DNA of 42,372 nt from Acidobacteriota bacterium (GTDB lineage Bacteria; Acidobacteriota; Thermoanaerobaculia; UBA5066): the NCBI GenBank assembly GCA_030278895.1, contig JARXKK010000012.1, positions 1 to 42,372 on the forward strand, in the 5' to 3' direction. This document shows, piece after piece, positions 15,508 through 24,391 of this stretch (the first letter of the stretch is position 1; each line of letters starts with the position of its first letter). Below the pieces are notes generated by a model, which worked only from the letters and a program-made list of their open reading frames with translations, did not search any database and was not told the origin of the DNA. Made by a program: the position numbers and the translations under genes.

Positions 15508-18009
15508 AACCTCGGGAGCGCCGAAGGCTTCGTGTCGTTCCTCGAGCCGCTCGCCTCGGGCGGGACGCATGAGGCGCATCGCGTTCCCCACGACGATCAG
15601 CGAGCTCACCGACATGCCGAGGGCGGCGGCCCACGGCCGGACGAGGCCCGCGGCCGCGAGGGGCACGGCGAGAACGTTGTAGGCCAGGGCCCAGCCGATG
15701 TTCTGAACGAGCAGCCGCTGGCAGCGGACGGCGATGCGCCGCGCCGCGGCGATCGGCGCGAGGCGCGTGCCGAGAATCAGGAAATCGGCGGCCAGCCGGG
15801 AGAGCTGCGGCGCCTCGGCGAAGGAGGCCGACACGCCGACGGCGGCGAGCGTCGGTGCGTCGTTCAACCCGTCGCCGACGAAGAGGACGCCGGCGCCGGA
15901 GTTCTTCTGTCCGCGAATCCATGCGAGCTTCGCCGACGCCGAAAGATCGCCCAGGGCCTCGTCGAAACCGAGCGCCCGAGCGAGCCGCTCGACGGGCTCA
16001 CGGGCGTCACCGGAGAGGAGCACGGCGCGCCTCAGGCCGGCGCCGTGGAGGTCCCCGACGATCTCCTTCGCTCCCGGCCGGAGCTCCTCTTCGAAGGCGA
16101 GGAGAGCGCCTCTTCCCTGTCGGTCGGAAAGCACGGCCACAAGCCGTCCACGAACGCGCTCCGATCGGAGCGCCCCGAGAAGCTCCGAAGCGAGCTCTCC
16201 GTCGCCCGAGGCGAATCCGGGCGTTCCGATCCACCAACGCCGGCCGTGGACGCTGCCCGTCATCCCCTCGCCGGCGTCATGCGTCACGTCGTCTGCCGGC
16301 TGGGCGGGACCGGCCTCCTTCCGGAGCGCCCGTGCGATCGGATGCGGCGAGACGTCTTCCAGCGCCGCGGCGATTGCAACGGCTTCTTCCACCGTCAGGC
16401 CGCCGAAAAGATGAACATTCGCGAGACGGGGCGTCGCGAGAGTCAGGGTGCCGGTCTTGTCGAACGCGACGGTGTCGGCGCGGGCCAGCCTTCCGATCGC
16501 GGCCATCCGCGCCGGCAGGATGCCGATCTTAGCGAGACGGCCGGCGGCGACCGCGAGCACGACGGGTGTCGCGAGGGCGAGAGCGCAGGGGCAGGTGACG
16601 ATCAGCACGGCAACCGTCGCCGGGAGCGCCATCGAGGGATCCCGGACGAGCCAGAACGCGGCCGTCGCCGCCGAGAGGACGAGGACGAGGGCGACGAGCC
16701 AGCCCGCGAGAGAGTCGGCCAGCTCCGCGAACCGCGGACGGCTCTCCAGCCCCTTCTCGAGCAGGCGCCGTATCTCGCCGATCGTCGAGCTCTCTCCTGT
16801 ACGCGTGACGCGAATCAGAACCGCAGGGCCGCAGTTGCGGCTCCCCGCCACGACGTCCTCGCCGGCCTCTCGCGGGCGCGGCCACGGTTCGCCGGTCAGC
16901 ACGGCTTCGTCGAAGCTCGACGAGCCTTCGAGAAGGATCCCGTCGGCCGGAACGGTCTCATCCGGACGCGCCCGGATGACGTCGCCCGGGCGAAGGTCGA
17001 GAGCGGCGACCTCGCTTTCCAAGCCGTCCGGGCCGATGCGGCGTGCGGCCCCAGGCTGAACGACCGCGAACCGGTCGAAGATCGCGGCCGCCGACAGGCG
17101 CGCGCGCGTCTCGAACGCGCGGGCGAGGAGGACGAAGAAGACGAGCATGGCGATCGCGTCGAAAAAGACCGGGCCCGAGCCCCGGAACGTCGCCCATGCG
17201 CCGCCGGCCCACGCCACCAGCATCCCGAGTGCGATCGGCACGTCCATTCCGGCGCGCTTCTGCCGCAAATCCCGAAAGCCGCCCGCGAAGAAGTCCTGCC
17301 CCGGATAGGCGAGCAGCGCCGCGGAGGCTGCTAGCTGGACCCATCGCCCGAACGTCTCCCACAGCGGCAGCGCTCCGTCCGCGCCGGGACCTCCCAGGAC
17401 GTACGACGCGAGCGCGAGGTTCATCACCATCATGCCGACGGCGCCGGCGAAGACGAGGCGCGGCGCGTCACGCCGGGCAGCGTTCCGCTCTGCGGACGCG
17501 CGGTGCGACGGATCGAACGGCAGCGCCCGATAGCCGATCCCCCGGACCGCCGCCAGGATCGCGCTCAGCGCGATGCGCGAGGGATCCCAGCGAACCCGCA
17601 CGCCGTGGCTCGGGTATGAGGCGCTCGTCTCGACGACTCCCGCGAGCGACCTCAGCCGCTGTTCGTTCAGCCAGAGGCACGCCGGACAGCGGACGCCCTC
17701 GAGCAGAAGCGATGCTTCGCGAAGGCCTCCGACCTCCCGGACGAACGAGGACTGCACGTCTTCCCGGTCGAAGAGCCGCTCATCAGGCCGGGCTCCGGTG
17801 TCGTCCGGCGACGCGCGCGGGGCGTTTTCGGTGCGCATACGGTAATACGCATCGAGGCCGCCTTCGGAGATCGCTTCGGCGACGGCCCGGCATCCGGCGC
17901 AGCAGAAGTCGCGCTCCTCGCCGAGCACCTCCGCGCGCCACCGTTCGCCCTCGGCGACGACCAGCCCGCAGTGGAAGCAGAAAATCACGCCCGGCAGTTT
18001 AGTTAACAT
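15466..18009 (-). CDS. CcoI/FixI-type copper P1B-ATPase
   Basis: 847 residues. The N-terminus has a Cys-rich metal-binding module (CFHC at 11-14, FCCAGC at 35-40) typical of oxidase-linked copper ATPases, then an HMA domain with CPAC at 108-111. The transport motif CPC is at 473-475 (TCPCALALATP), the phosphorylated Asp517 is in DKTGTLT, and the hinge is GDGLNDAPTLA. These enzymes export Cu(I) to the periplasm for oxidase assembly rather than detoxification, which fits the ba3 operon next door. The ATG at 18009 has GGAAG about 7 bases before it. A much longer open frame in the same phase runs upstream through the receptor gene and is rejected. Start codons of this gene and the receptor lie only 6 bp apart. 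Confidence 0.93.
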   Translation of the reverse strand: MLTKLPGVIFCFHCGLVVAEGERWRAEVLGEERDFCCAGCRAVAEAISEGGLDAYYRMRTENAPRASPDDTGARPDERLFDREDVQSSFVREVGGLREASLLLEGVRCPACLWLNEQRLRSLAGVVETSASYPSHGVRVRWDPSRIALSAILAAVRGIGYRALPFDPSHRASAERNAARRDAPRLVFAGAVGMMVMNLALASYVLGGPGADGALPLWETFGRWVQLAASAALLAYPGQDFFAGGFRDLRQKRAGMDVPIALGMLVAWAGGAWATFRGSGPVFFDAIAMLVFFVLLARAFETRARLSAAAIFDRFAVVQPGAARRIGPDGLESEVAALDLRPGDVIRARPDETVPADGILLEGSSSFDEAVLTGEPWPRPREAGEDVVAGSRNCGPAVLIRVTRTGESSTIGEIRRLLEKGLESRPRFAELADSLAGWLVALVLVLSAATAAFWLVRDPSMALPATVAVLIVTCPCALALATPVVLAVAAGRLAKIGILPARMAAIGRLARADTVAFDKTGTLTLATPRLANVHLFGGLTVEEAVAIAAALEDVSPHPIARALRKEAGPAQPADDVTHDAGEGMTGSVHGRRWWIGTPGFASGDGELASELLGALRSERVRGRLVAVLSDRQGRGALLAFEEELRPGAKEIVGDLHGAGLRRAVLLSGDAREPVERLARALGFDEALGDLSASAKLAWIRGQKNSGAGVLFVGDGLNDAPTLAAVGVSASFAEAPQLSRLAADFLILGTRLAPIAAARRIAVRCQRLLVQNIGWALAYNVLAVPLAAAGLVRPWAAALGMSVSSLIVVGNAMRLMRPARGERLEERHEAFGAPEVSVKTMQPVPDLVR

Positions 18010-18015
18010 GCTTCC

Positions 18016-20139
18016 ATGACGTTCCCACGCGCCAGGCTCGTTCTCGCCGCCACATTTCTGGCAGGCTCCGTTTCGCTTCTCGCCCAGATCCCGCACTCCC
18101 CCGCGGCGAGCACTTCGATGGTCGTCTCGGCGACGAAGACTCCCGAAGACGCGGTAGACATCGCGGCGCCGGTCTCGGTGGTCTCCGGGGACGAGCTGCG
18201 CCGCCGCGGGGCCAAGACGGTGGCGGACGCGCTGCAGGACGTCGCCGGCCTCGACACGGGAAGCGGCTCGGACAACGGCAACCGCCTCGCGAACATCGGG
18301 ATCTGGGGCCTCAAGGAATTCGACGCGCTGCTCGTCACGGTGGACGGCGTTCCGGCGGGCGGCCCCTTCAACCCGTCGCTCGCCCAGATCTCCGTGGAGG
18401 ACATCGACCGCATCGAGATCGTGAAGGGCCCGCAGGGCACTCTCTACGGCGTCGCGGCGTTCGCCGGAATGATCCAGGTCTTCACTCGGCATCCGAGGGG
18501 AAGCGGCGGGGCCCTCACGCTGGGCGGAGGCTCCTTTTCGGACAAGCACGGCAACCTGTCGTACGTGGCCGCGAACGGCGAGCAGACGATCCACCTCTTC
18601 GGCACGATGGGGCGCGGCAAGGGCTGGCAGGACGGGACGGACGCCTCCTCGGACCGGCTCTCTCTGGGCTTCAGCCAGCGCACGAAAGAGGGCTCGGTGG
18701 ACGTGACGATCGGCGTCGTCCGCGACACGAACTACTTCGGGTCGCCGCTTCCGGTCGAGGGTGGACAGCCCGTCGCCGGATTCGAGATCGACCGGAACTA
18801 CGCGATCCGCGGCGGACGGCTCGATCATCGCGTGTACTCGCTGGCTTCCACCGTCTCGCAGCCGCTGTCGGCCACGGTCCGGGTTGAGAACACCCTCGGC
18901 CTCACCCGCGACGAGCAGATTTCCGTGCGCTCTTTCATCGCGTCCGCGGAAGCCGCGGGCGCTACGGCCACCGGGACCGCGCTCACTCCTCTCGAGACGA
19001 CTGTCTTCAACGACGCGCGCGTGGTGGCGGACCTTTCCGCGGGGGGCCGCCACCGGTTCGTGACGGGCATCGCGTACACCGCGGGCAAGACGAAACTCGA
19101 GGGCACCAGCTTCGGTTTTTCCCTTCTCACCGGGTCCCGTCCCCTCGTCCCGACGCTCGAACAGGTGCCCGTCGGCGACCATCGCTCCGCCGCGGACAGC
19201 CGGACGTTCTGGGGCTTTTACGTGAACGACGAGTGGACGCCGTTCCACGCCCTCACCCTCACGCTGGGCACCCGGTACGACCGGACCTCCGAGTCGCTGG
19301 ACGCGACCATCGCGGCAGTCGGCGCTCCCACGCCCGGCGTCGCGTCGGACAGCCGCACGGACGGGAAGTGGTCCGGGGGCGCCTCCGCGTTGGTCCGGAT
19401 CGTCGACCGGCCGAAAGCGGCCGTCCTCGACGCGTTGAATCTCTACGTTTCTCTCAAGAGCAACTTCAAACCCGCGGCCCCGAACATCCTCGAGGCCGAG
19501 AGCGCGCGGATCCTCGAGCCGGAGCGGGCGCGTTCCGGCGAGCTCGGGCTCAAGACGCGTTGGGCGCACGGCACTCTGTCTTTCGACGTCACGTTCTTCC
19601 ACATGAATTTCGAGAACCTCGTCGTTTCGACGGTGGGTCCAAACGGACGTCCCCTCCTCACGAACGCGGGCGAGGAGCGATTCCAGGGCGCTGAGGCCCA
19701 GCTCGTCTGGGCGCTCCCGAACCTCGAGGGCTGGTCGCTCGCGGCGGGGTACGCGCACCACGACGCCACGTACGTGAACTTCTCGTTCCTGACCCCCGAC
19801 GGCGAGCTGCGCGTCGTGGACGGCAAGCGGCTGGAGCTCGTGCCGCGCGACCTCTGGAACGCGCGGCTCTCGTACGCGCCGAAGACGGGACTTGGGATCT
19901 GGGGGGCCGTGCGCCACCAGGGCATCCGTCCGCTCACGCGGCGGAACACGTTCTACACCGATTCTTTTTACGAGTGGGACGCCGGCGCGTCGTGGGAGTT
20001 CTCGTGGGGGCGCGTCTCGCTCGTCGGCCGCAACCTCCGCGACGACCGCCACTACACCTCCAACAGCGAGATCGGCGACAGCCAGTTCTACGTCGCGCCG
20101 CCGCGGCGGTTCCTCGGGGAACTTACTTTGAAGTTCTAG
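18016..20139 (+). CDS. TonB-dependent outer-membrane receptor
   Basis: 707 residues. After a signal peptide (ending near SLLAQ) comes a TonB-box-like segment (SMVVSATKTPEDAVDIAAPV), a plug domain (SGDELRRRGAKTVADALQDV; IDRIEIVKGPQGTLYGVAAF) and a 22-strand-type barrel ending in a C-terminal Phe (GELTLKF), the usual barrel assembly signal. It imports a chelated metal or other ligand with energy from TonB, which is not in this window. The divergent copper ATPase suggests copper or a copper chelate as substrate; that is inference. No ribosome-binding site precedes the ATG, so the mRNA may be leaderless. Confidence 0.93.
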   Translation: MTFPRARLVLAATFLAGSVSLLAQIPHSPAASTSMVVSATKTPEDAVDIAAPVSVVSGDELRRRGAKTVADALQDVAGLDTGSGSDNGNRLANIGIWGLKEFDALLVTVDGVPAGGPFNPSLAQISVEDIDRIEIVKGPQGTLYGVAAFAGMIQVFTRHPRGSGGALTLGGGSFSDKHGNLSYVAANGEQTIHLFGTMGRGKGWQDGTDASSDRLSLGFSQRTKEGSVDVTIGVVRDTNYFGSPLPVEGGQPVAGFEIDRNYAIRGGRLDHRVYSLASTVSQPLSATVRVENTLGLTRDEQISVRSFIASAEAAGATATGTALTPLETTVFNDARVVADLSAGGRHRFVTGIAYTAGKTKLEGTSFGFSLLTGSRPLVPTLEQVPVGDHRSAADSRTFWGFYVNDEWTPFHALTLTLGTRYDRTSESLDATIAAVGAPTPGVASDSRTDGKWSGGASALVRIVDRPKAAVLDALNLYVSLKSNFKPAAPNILEAESARILEPERARSGELGLKTRWAHGTLSFDVTFFHMNFENLVVSTVGPNGRPLLTNAGEERFQGAEAQLVWALPNLEGWSLAAGYAHHDATYVNFSFLTPDGELRVVDGKRLELVPRDLWNARLSYAPKTGLGIWGAVRHQGIRPLTRRNTFYTDSFYEWDAGASWEFSWGRVSLVGRNLRDDRHYTSNSEIGDSQFYVAPPRRFLGELTLKF

Positions 20140-20180
20140 CCATCTCGACGCCCGACGGCGAACAGGGACTGCGACAGCGG

Positions 20181-20221
20181 ACGCGGCTCTTTCATGGGAA
20201 TGAATACGAGCCGAGCCGCGT
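20181..20221 (+). repeat. inverted repeat between receptor and Bax-inhibitor genes
   Basis: ACGCGGCTC (20181-20189) and GAGCCGCGT (20213-20221) form perfect 9-bp arms around a 23-base loop that is AT-richer than its surroundings. It lies in the 112-bp gap after the receptor stop. No T-run follows, so it is not a classical terminator. It could be a Rho-type or weak terminator, or a regulatory structure in the leader of the next gene. Confidence 0.45.
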
Positions 20222-20251
20222 TAGGATGGGTGTTCGAGAGGAGATCCAGAC

Positions 20252-20974
20252 ATGCCCACCGAGCTGCCTCCGCGATCCTTCGATTCCCCGCAGCCGATCA
20301 GCCCGTCGGCCGCGGTCGCGATTCCCGCGTTTCTCGCCCGCGTCTACGCGTGGATGGCCGCCGGCCTCCTCGTCACCGCGGCCTGCGCGTTCGCGACGCT
20401 GTCCAACGAGAGCGTTCTACGAATGGTGGTCGGGAACCGCATCGTCTTCTTCGGCCTGATCATCGGCGAGCTCGCCCTCGTCGCCTGGCTCTCCGGAATG
20501 GTCGGCCGCCTCTCCGCGACCGCGGCGGGCGGGGTCTTCCTCTTCTATGCGGCGCTGAACGGCCTCACGCTCTCGGTCGTCTTTCTCGCCTACACGTCCG
20601 CGTCCGTCGTCTCGACGTTCGTCGTCACGGCTGGGATGTTCGGGGCCATGAGCGTCTACGGCCTCGTCACGAAGCGTTCGCTCGACGGCGTCGGCTCGTT
20701 CGCGTTCATGGGCCTCATCGGCGTGATCATCGCCTCGCTGGTCAACCTCTTCCTGAAGTCCGACATGCTCGGGTTCGTCCTGAGTTGCGTCGGCGTCATC
20801 GTCTTCACGGCGCTCACCGCTTACGACACGCGCAAGCTCAAGATGATGGCGGCCACGGTCGATGCCGGATCCGAGGAAGGGCGTCGCGGTGCGATCTCGG
20901 GCGCGCTCGCTCTCTACCTCGACTTCATCAACCTGTTCCTCATGCTGCTCCGGCTGTTCGGGAACAGAAGGTAA
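20252..20974 (+). CDS. Bax inhibitor-1/YccA-family membrane protein
   Basis: 240 residues with seven hydrophobic helices after a cytoplasmic N-terminus (SFDSPQPISPSAAVAIPAFLARVYAWMAAG). The C-terminal half carries the family segment VIVFTALTAYDTRKLK and ends with ALYLDFINLFLMLLRLFGNRR, both hallmarks of bacterial BI-1 proteins. Members act as pH-sensitive cation leak channels, or interact with membrane proteases such as FtsH in enterobacteria; which applies here is unknown. The start has a good AGGAG site 8 bases upstream. The next gene begins immediately after. Confidence 0.95.
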   Translation: MPTELPPRSFDSPQPISPSAAVAIPAFLARVYAWMAAGLLVTAACAFATLSNESVLRMVVGNRIVFFGLIIGELALVAWLSGMVGRLSATAAGGVFLFYAALNGLTLSVVFLAYTSASVVSTFVVTAGMFGAMSVYGLVTKRSLDGVGSFAFMGLIGVIIASLVNLFLKSDMLGFVLSCVGVIVFTALTAYDTRKLKMMAATVDAGSEEGRRGAISGALALYLDFINLFLMLLRLFGNRR

Positions 20975-20978
20975 GCCC

Positions 20979-21263
20979 ATCTCGAACCCGGGAACGTTCG
21001 ACTCGTTCCTCGCGTGGGCCGTGTCCGTCGTGGGAATCGCCACGGGTGCGGCCTACGTCCCGCAGGCCGCGCGCATCTGGCAGCGGAAGAGCTCCGAGGA
21101 CGTCTCCGTGCTCACGTACGCGATGTTCCTCGGCGGGCAGATCATCTACCTCGCCTACGGAATCCGCTTCCACCAGCCTCCGATCGTGATCGGCATGGCG
21201 GCGAACATCGTGGGCAGCCTCGCCGTCATCCTCTCGGCGCTGCGCTTCCGCAGGACGCCGTGA
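20979..21263 (+). CDS. SemiSWEET-like PQ-loop transporter
   Basis: About 94 residues: three helices with one PQ motif (GAAYVPQAARIWQRKSSEDVS), the helix LTYAMFLGGQIIYLAYGIRF, and an Asn in the third helix (GMAANIVGSLAVIL). This is the layout of SemiSWEET sugar transporters, which work as dimers in the inner membrane. The start is uncertain. AGAAGGT sits at the right distance before an ATC at 20979, but no ATG, GTG or TTG is near it. The first standard choice is GTG at 21021, which would shorten helix 1. The stop overlaps the next gene's start (GTGA, 21260-21263). Confidence 0.8.
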   Translation: MSNPGTFDSFLAWAVSVVGIATGAAYVPQAARIWQRKSSEDVSVLTYAMFLGGQIIYLAYGIRFHQPPIVIGMAANIVGSLAVILSALRFRRTP

Positions 21264-22018
21264 CGTCGTCAGAAGCGCGCACGGCGACGATCCTCCCCTC
21301 TCCGCCCGGGGCCGACGCGTTTCTTGCCGTCGACAAGCGGCCCGGCATCGCCGTGCACGGCCCGGGCGGCCTCCTGGGCGCCCTGCGTGAGGAGTTCGGC
21401 GAAGGCCTCGCGCTCGTCCACCGGCTCGACAAGGAGACGTCGGGCGTTCTCCTCCTTGCAAGGGGCCCGGACGCTCTCCGCGCCGCGCACGCGGCCTGGC
21501 CGACGCAGGTCGAGAAGACCTACGTCGCGGTCACGAGAGGCGTCCCCGAACCTTCCGAAGGCCGCGTCGACGCGCCGCTTCTCGAGCACCGCACGTCGCG
21601 GCCCGACCTCCTGAAGCGCGCCGTCAAGGCGGCCTACGGCCCTTCGCGCGCGGGACACCTTCTCTCGGGCCGCCGCGTCCTCGCGATCCAGCCCTTGCCT
21701 CCGCCCGGCCGCACCGCCGTCCATCCGGCGGGCCGCCCGGCCGCGACGCGCTATCGCGTGCTCGAGAACCGGGGCGCCACGGCGCTCGTCGAGCTCGTGC
21801 CGGAGACGGGCCGGATGCACCAGCTCCGCATTCACCTGCTTCACCTTGGCACGCCGCTCCTCGGCGACTCTGCATACGATGCCGAGCACAAACCTGGCGA
21901 TCCTCCTGCCCGTTTGCATGCGGCGCGTCTCGTCTGGACGGATCCTCCGGGAATGCCGCCCGGCACCGTCTGGATCTGGGAAGCGCCGCGCCCCGCCCCG
22001 GCCGTTCCTGGGCCATGA
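21260..22018 (+). CDS. RluA-family pseudouridine synthase
   Basis: 252 residues. The catalytic motif VHRLDKETSGVLLLARG contains the conserved Asp. Other family landmarks are EKTYVAVTRG, ATRYRVLEN, VPETGRMHQLRIHL and LHAARLVW. It isomerises uridine to pseudouridine in rRNA or tRNA; the target cannot be told from sequence. No S4 RNA-binding domain precedes the catalytic domain. A stretch of about 40 residues between the RVDAPLLEH and ATRYRVLE motifs is longer than in RluA. The GTG start overlaps the transporter stop by 4 bp, indicating coupling. Confidence 0.9.
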   Translation: MTSSEARTATILPSPPGADAFLAVDKRPGIAVHGPGGLLGALREEFGEGLALVHRLDKETSGVLLLARGPDALRAAHAAWPTQVEKTYVAVTRGVPEPSEGRVDAPLLEHRTSRPDLLKRAVKAAYGPSRAGHLLSGRRVLAIQPLPPPGRTAVHPAGRPAATRYRVLENRGATALVELVPETGRMHQLRIHLLHLGTPLLGDSAYDAEHKPGDPPARLHAARLVWTDPPGMPPGTVWIWEAPRPAPAVPGP

Positions 22019-22025
22019 TGCGGGC

Positions 22026-22844
22026 GTGTCGGCGCCGATGATCCCCCCCGAGACCTATGCCGCGCTCTCCGCGCTCACGGGGGAGCGGCCGCTCGTCGTC
22101 TTCGACCTCGAGACGACGGGAGCCGACCGGCTCACGGACCGGATCGTCGAGATCGCAGCCCTCCGATTCGGTCCCGGCGGCGCCGTGGCCATCTGGGAAT
22201 CCCGCGTGAACCCCGGCGTGAAGATCCCCCGCGAATCCACGCGCGTCCACGGGATCTCCGACGCCGACGTGGCCGGAGCGCCGTCGTTCCCCGAGATCGC
22301 GGGGCAGATCCTGGAATTCTTCGGCGACGCGGACCTCGCGGGCTACAACGTCCGCTCCTTCGACGTCCCCGTGCTTCTCCGGGAGTTCGCGCTCGCGAAC
22401 CTCGTCTTCCCGGTGGAGAACCGCCGCATCGTCGACATGCAGGCGATCTACTTCAAGAAGGAGCCGCGCGACCTCGCCGCGGCCGTGCGCGTCTTCGCGG
22501 GCCGCGAGCACGCGGGCGCGCACGCGGCGCTCGCCGACGCCCTCGCTTCTGCCGAGGTGCTTGCCGGCCAGCTCCGGCGTTACCCGGACCTCCCGCGCGA
22601 CGTCGAGGGCCTGCACGAGATCTCGCGGCCGCCCGAGGGGCGCTTCGCGGATCCCGACAAGCGCTTTCTCTGGCGGGACGGAGAGATCGTGTTCGCCTTC
22701 AGCGAGCACCGCGGAAAGACGCTCGCCGAGGTGGCCGAGAAGCACCCGGGCTTCCTCGACTGGATGATCTCGAAAAGCTTCTCGGAAGAGTCCAAGCAGA
22801 TCGCCCGCGACGCGCGCAAGGGCGTGTTCCCTCGGAAAGCATGA
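22026..22844 (+). CDS. DnaQ-like 3'-5' exonuclease with extra C-terminal domain
   Basis: 272 residues from GTG (an in-frame ATG lies at 22038). The DEDDh exonuclease fold is clear: VVFDLETTG (metal-binding Asp and Glu), DLAGYNVRSFDVPVL (Asp) and HAGAHAALADALA (His/Asp). This resembles the epsilon-type proofreading or repair nucleases. Residues after about 195 form a small extra domain (FLWRDGEIVFAFSEHRGKTL; GFLDWMISKSFSEESKQIA) found on stand-alone exonucleases of several phyla, role unknown. It follows the pseudouridine synthase by 7 bp, and its stop overlaps the next gene (ATGA, 22841-22844). Confidence 0.9.
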   Translation: MSAPMIPPETYAALSALTGERPLVVFDLETTGADRLTDRIVEIAALRFGPGGAVAIWESRVNPGVKIPRESTRVHGISDADVAGAPSFPEIAGQILEFFGDADLAGYNVRSFDVPVLLREFALANLVFPVENRRIVDMQAIYFKKEPRDLAAAVRVFAGREHAGAHAALADALASAEVLAGQLRRYPDLPRDVEGLHEISRPPEGRFADPDKRFLWRDGEIVFAFSEHRGKTLAEVAEKHPGFLDWMISKSFSEESKQIARDARKGVFPRKA

Positions 22845-23149
22845 GCGATCCTCGCGAGCCACGCGGCCTTGCGAAGCCGCGCAGGCGGACGACGCGGATC
22901 GCCCTCCTCACGCTCGGGTGGGTTCTCCTCGTGCTCGGCTTGATCGGCGGCCTTCTTCCCATCATCCAGGGCTGGCCCTTCGGCGTCGCCGGCGCGGCGA
23001 TTCTCTACATCGAGAGCCGATGGGTGCAGCGCAAGGTGCGCCGCTTCCGGCAGCGCAACCCCCGGTTCGAGCGCACCTGGCTGAAGGCGCGCGCCTGGCT
23101 CAAGGAGCGCCAGCGCGCGCGCCGGGCGAAGGCCCGTCAGTCCATCTGA
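22841..23149 (+). CDS. small PGPGW/DUF454-like membrane protein
   Basis: 102 residues. A basic N-terminus leads to a hydrophobic hairpin ([40 protein letters not shown]) and a strongly basic amphipathic tail ([18 protein letters not shown]...). The layout resembles the PGPGW and DUF454 inner-membrane families, but the diagnostic PGPGW string is replaced by IIQGWP, so the assignment is tentative. No function is known for such proteins. It is translationally coupled to the exonuclease. Its 3' end overlaps ftsZ on the other strand by 13 bp. Confidence 0.75.
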   Translation: MSDPREPRGLAKPRRRTTRIALLTLGWVLLVLGLIGGLLPIIQGWPFGVAGAAILYIESRWVQRKVRRFRQRNPRFERTWLKARAWLKERQRARRAKARQSI

Positions 23150-23151
23150 CG
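23135..23151. repeat. perfect inverted repeat carrying both stop codons
   Basis: CGTCAG (23135-23140) and CTGACG (23146-23151) surround a 5-base loop. The left arm holds the ftsZ stop (TGA on the minus strand) and the right arm the TGA of the small membrane protein. No T-run follows in either direction, so intrinsic termination is doubtful. Confidence 0.5.
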
Positions 23152-24372
23152 TCTCAGGAACGTCGGGATGTCGAAGATGTCCTCGCGCGGGTCGCGCATG
23201 TTGATGAGGTTGACGCCGTACCCGTGATCTTCCGGATTCGGCACCTCGGGCGACGTGCGCGCGCGCTCCCGTTCCTTGTCGTTCCCGCCCCGATCCCCGC
23301 GGTCGCCCCGTTCCAGCGCGGCCCGGACTCCGCTCGGCGTCACCGGGAGGGAGACCTCGCGGCGTGACGCGAGCGCGGCGGGAGCGTCGAAGCCCGTCGC
23401 GATGACGCTGATCTTGACCTCGTCCTTCATGTCCTTGTCCAGGACGAGGCCGAAGATGACGTTCGCCTCCTCGTCGGCGGCCGCCTGGATGATCGCGCAG
23501 GCCTCGTTCACCTCGGCCAGCGTCAGGTCTTCGCCCCCGGTCACGTTGATGAGGATCGCGCGGGCGCCCTGGATGGACTGCTCTTCGAGGAGCGGGTTCG
23601 AGATCGCGCGCTGCGCGGCCTCGACCGCGCGGTGCTCGCCGGACGCGGTGCCCGTGCCCATGAGCGCCATCCCCATGTTTTCCATGACCGTCTTCACGTC
23701 CGCGAAGTCGAGGTTCACGACGCCGGGCACGGTGATGAGGTCGCTGATCCCCTGCACCGCCTGCCGGAGGACGTCGTCCGCGATGCGGAACGCCTCCCAC
23801 GTCGTCACGTTGCGGTCGACGAACGAATAGAGGCGCTCGTTCGGTATCGTGATGAGCGTGTCGACGTATTCGCGAAGCTCGGCGATGCCGTCCTCGGCAT
23901 AGCGCAGCTTGCGCCGGCCCTCGAAGGAGAAGGGCTTCGACACGATGGCGACGACGAGCGCCCCCGCTTCGGACGCGAGTCGCGCCACAACCGGGGCCGC
24001 GCCGGTGCCCGTTCCGCCACCCATCCCGGCCGTCACGAAGACCATGTCCGAGCCCGCGAGGACCTGCGTGATCCTCTCGGCGTCCTCGAGCGCGGCATTG
24101 CGCCCGATTTCGGGGTTCGACCCCGCGCCCATGCCGCGCGACGTCGTCAGGCCGAGCTGGAGCTTCGTCGCGGCCCGATTCACGCGCAGCACCTGGAGGT
24201 CGGTGTTCGCGGCCACGAAGTCGATCCCCCGGATGCCGGCCTGGATCATCCGGTTGACGGCATTGCCACCGCCGCCGCCGACGCCCACGACTTTGATCTT
24301 CGCGGGAGGAGAAGCTTCGTCGGTCAGCGAGATGGGAAGCGACGCGCGGGGCTCGTCGTCGAAAAGGATCAT
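23137..24372 (-). CDS. ftsZ: cell division GTPase FtsZ
   Basis: 411 residues. This tubulin homologue polymerises into the Z-ring on the inner face of the membrane. The nucleotide site shows [11 protein letters not shown] (30-40) and GGGTGTG (118-124). The T7 loop region [11 protein letters not shown] supplies the catalytic Asp residues. After about residue 325 comes a charged disordered linker ([16 protein letters not shown]), then the conserved C-terminal peptide [14 protein letters not shown] that binds FtsA. It is the last gene of the dcw cluster, 19 bp after ftsA, with a strong GGAGG site. Confidence 0.98.
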   Translation of the reverse strand: MILFDDEPRASLPISLTDEASPPAKIKVVGVGGGGGNAVNRMIQAGIRGIDFVAANTDLQVLRVNRAATKLQLGLTTSRGMGAGSNPEIGRNAALEDAERITQVLAGSDMVFVTAGMGGGTGTGAAPVVARLASEAGALVVAIVSKPFSFEGRRKLRYAEDGIAELREYVDTLITIPNERLYSFVDRNVTTWEAFRIADDVLRQAVQGISDLITVPGVVNLDFADVKTVMENMGMALMGTGTASGEHRAVEAAQRAISNPLLEEQSIQGARAILINVTGGEDLTLAEVNEACAIIQAAADEEANVIFGLVLDKDMKDEVKISVIATGFDAPAALASRREVSLPVTPSGVRAALERGDRGDRGGNDKERERARTSPEVPNPEDHGYGVNLINMRDPREDIFDIPTFLRRQMD

Positions 24373-24391
24373 CTTCTTTCCTCCATCGATA

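Noticed and set aside
18010-20052. Extension of the copper ATPase frame through the receptor gene
   Set aside because: Antisense of a clear TonB-dependent receptor; family-like sequence starts at the Cys-rich module after 18009.
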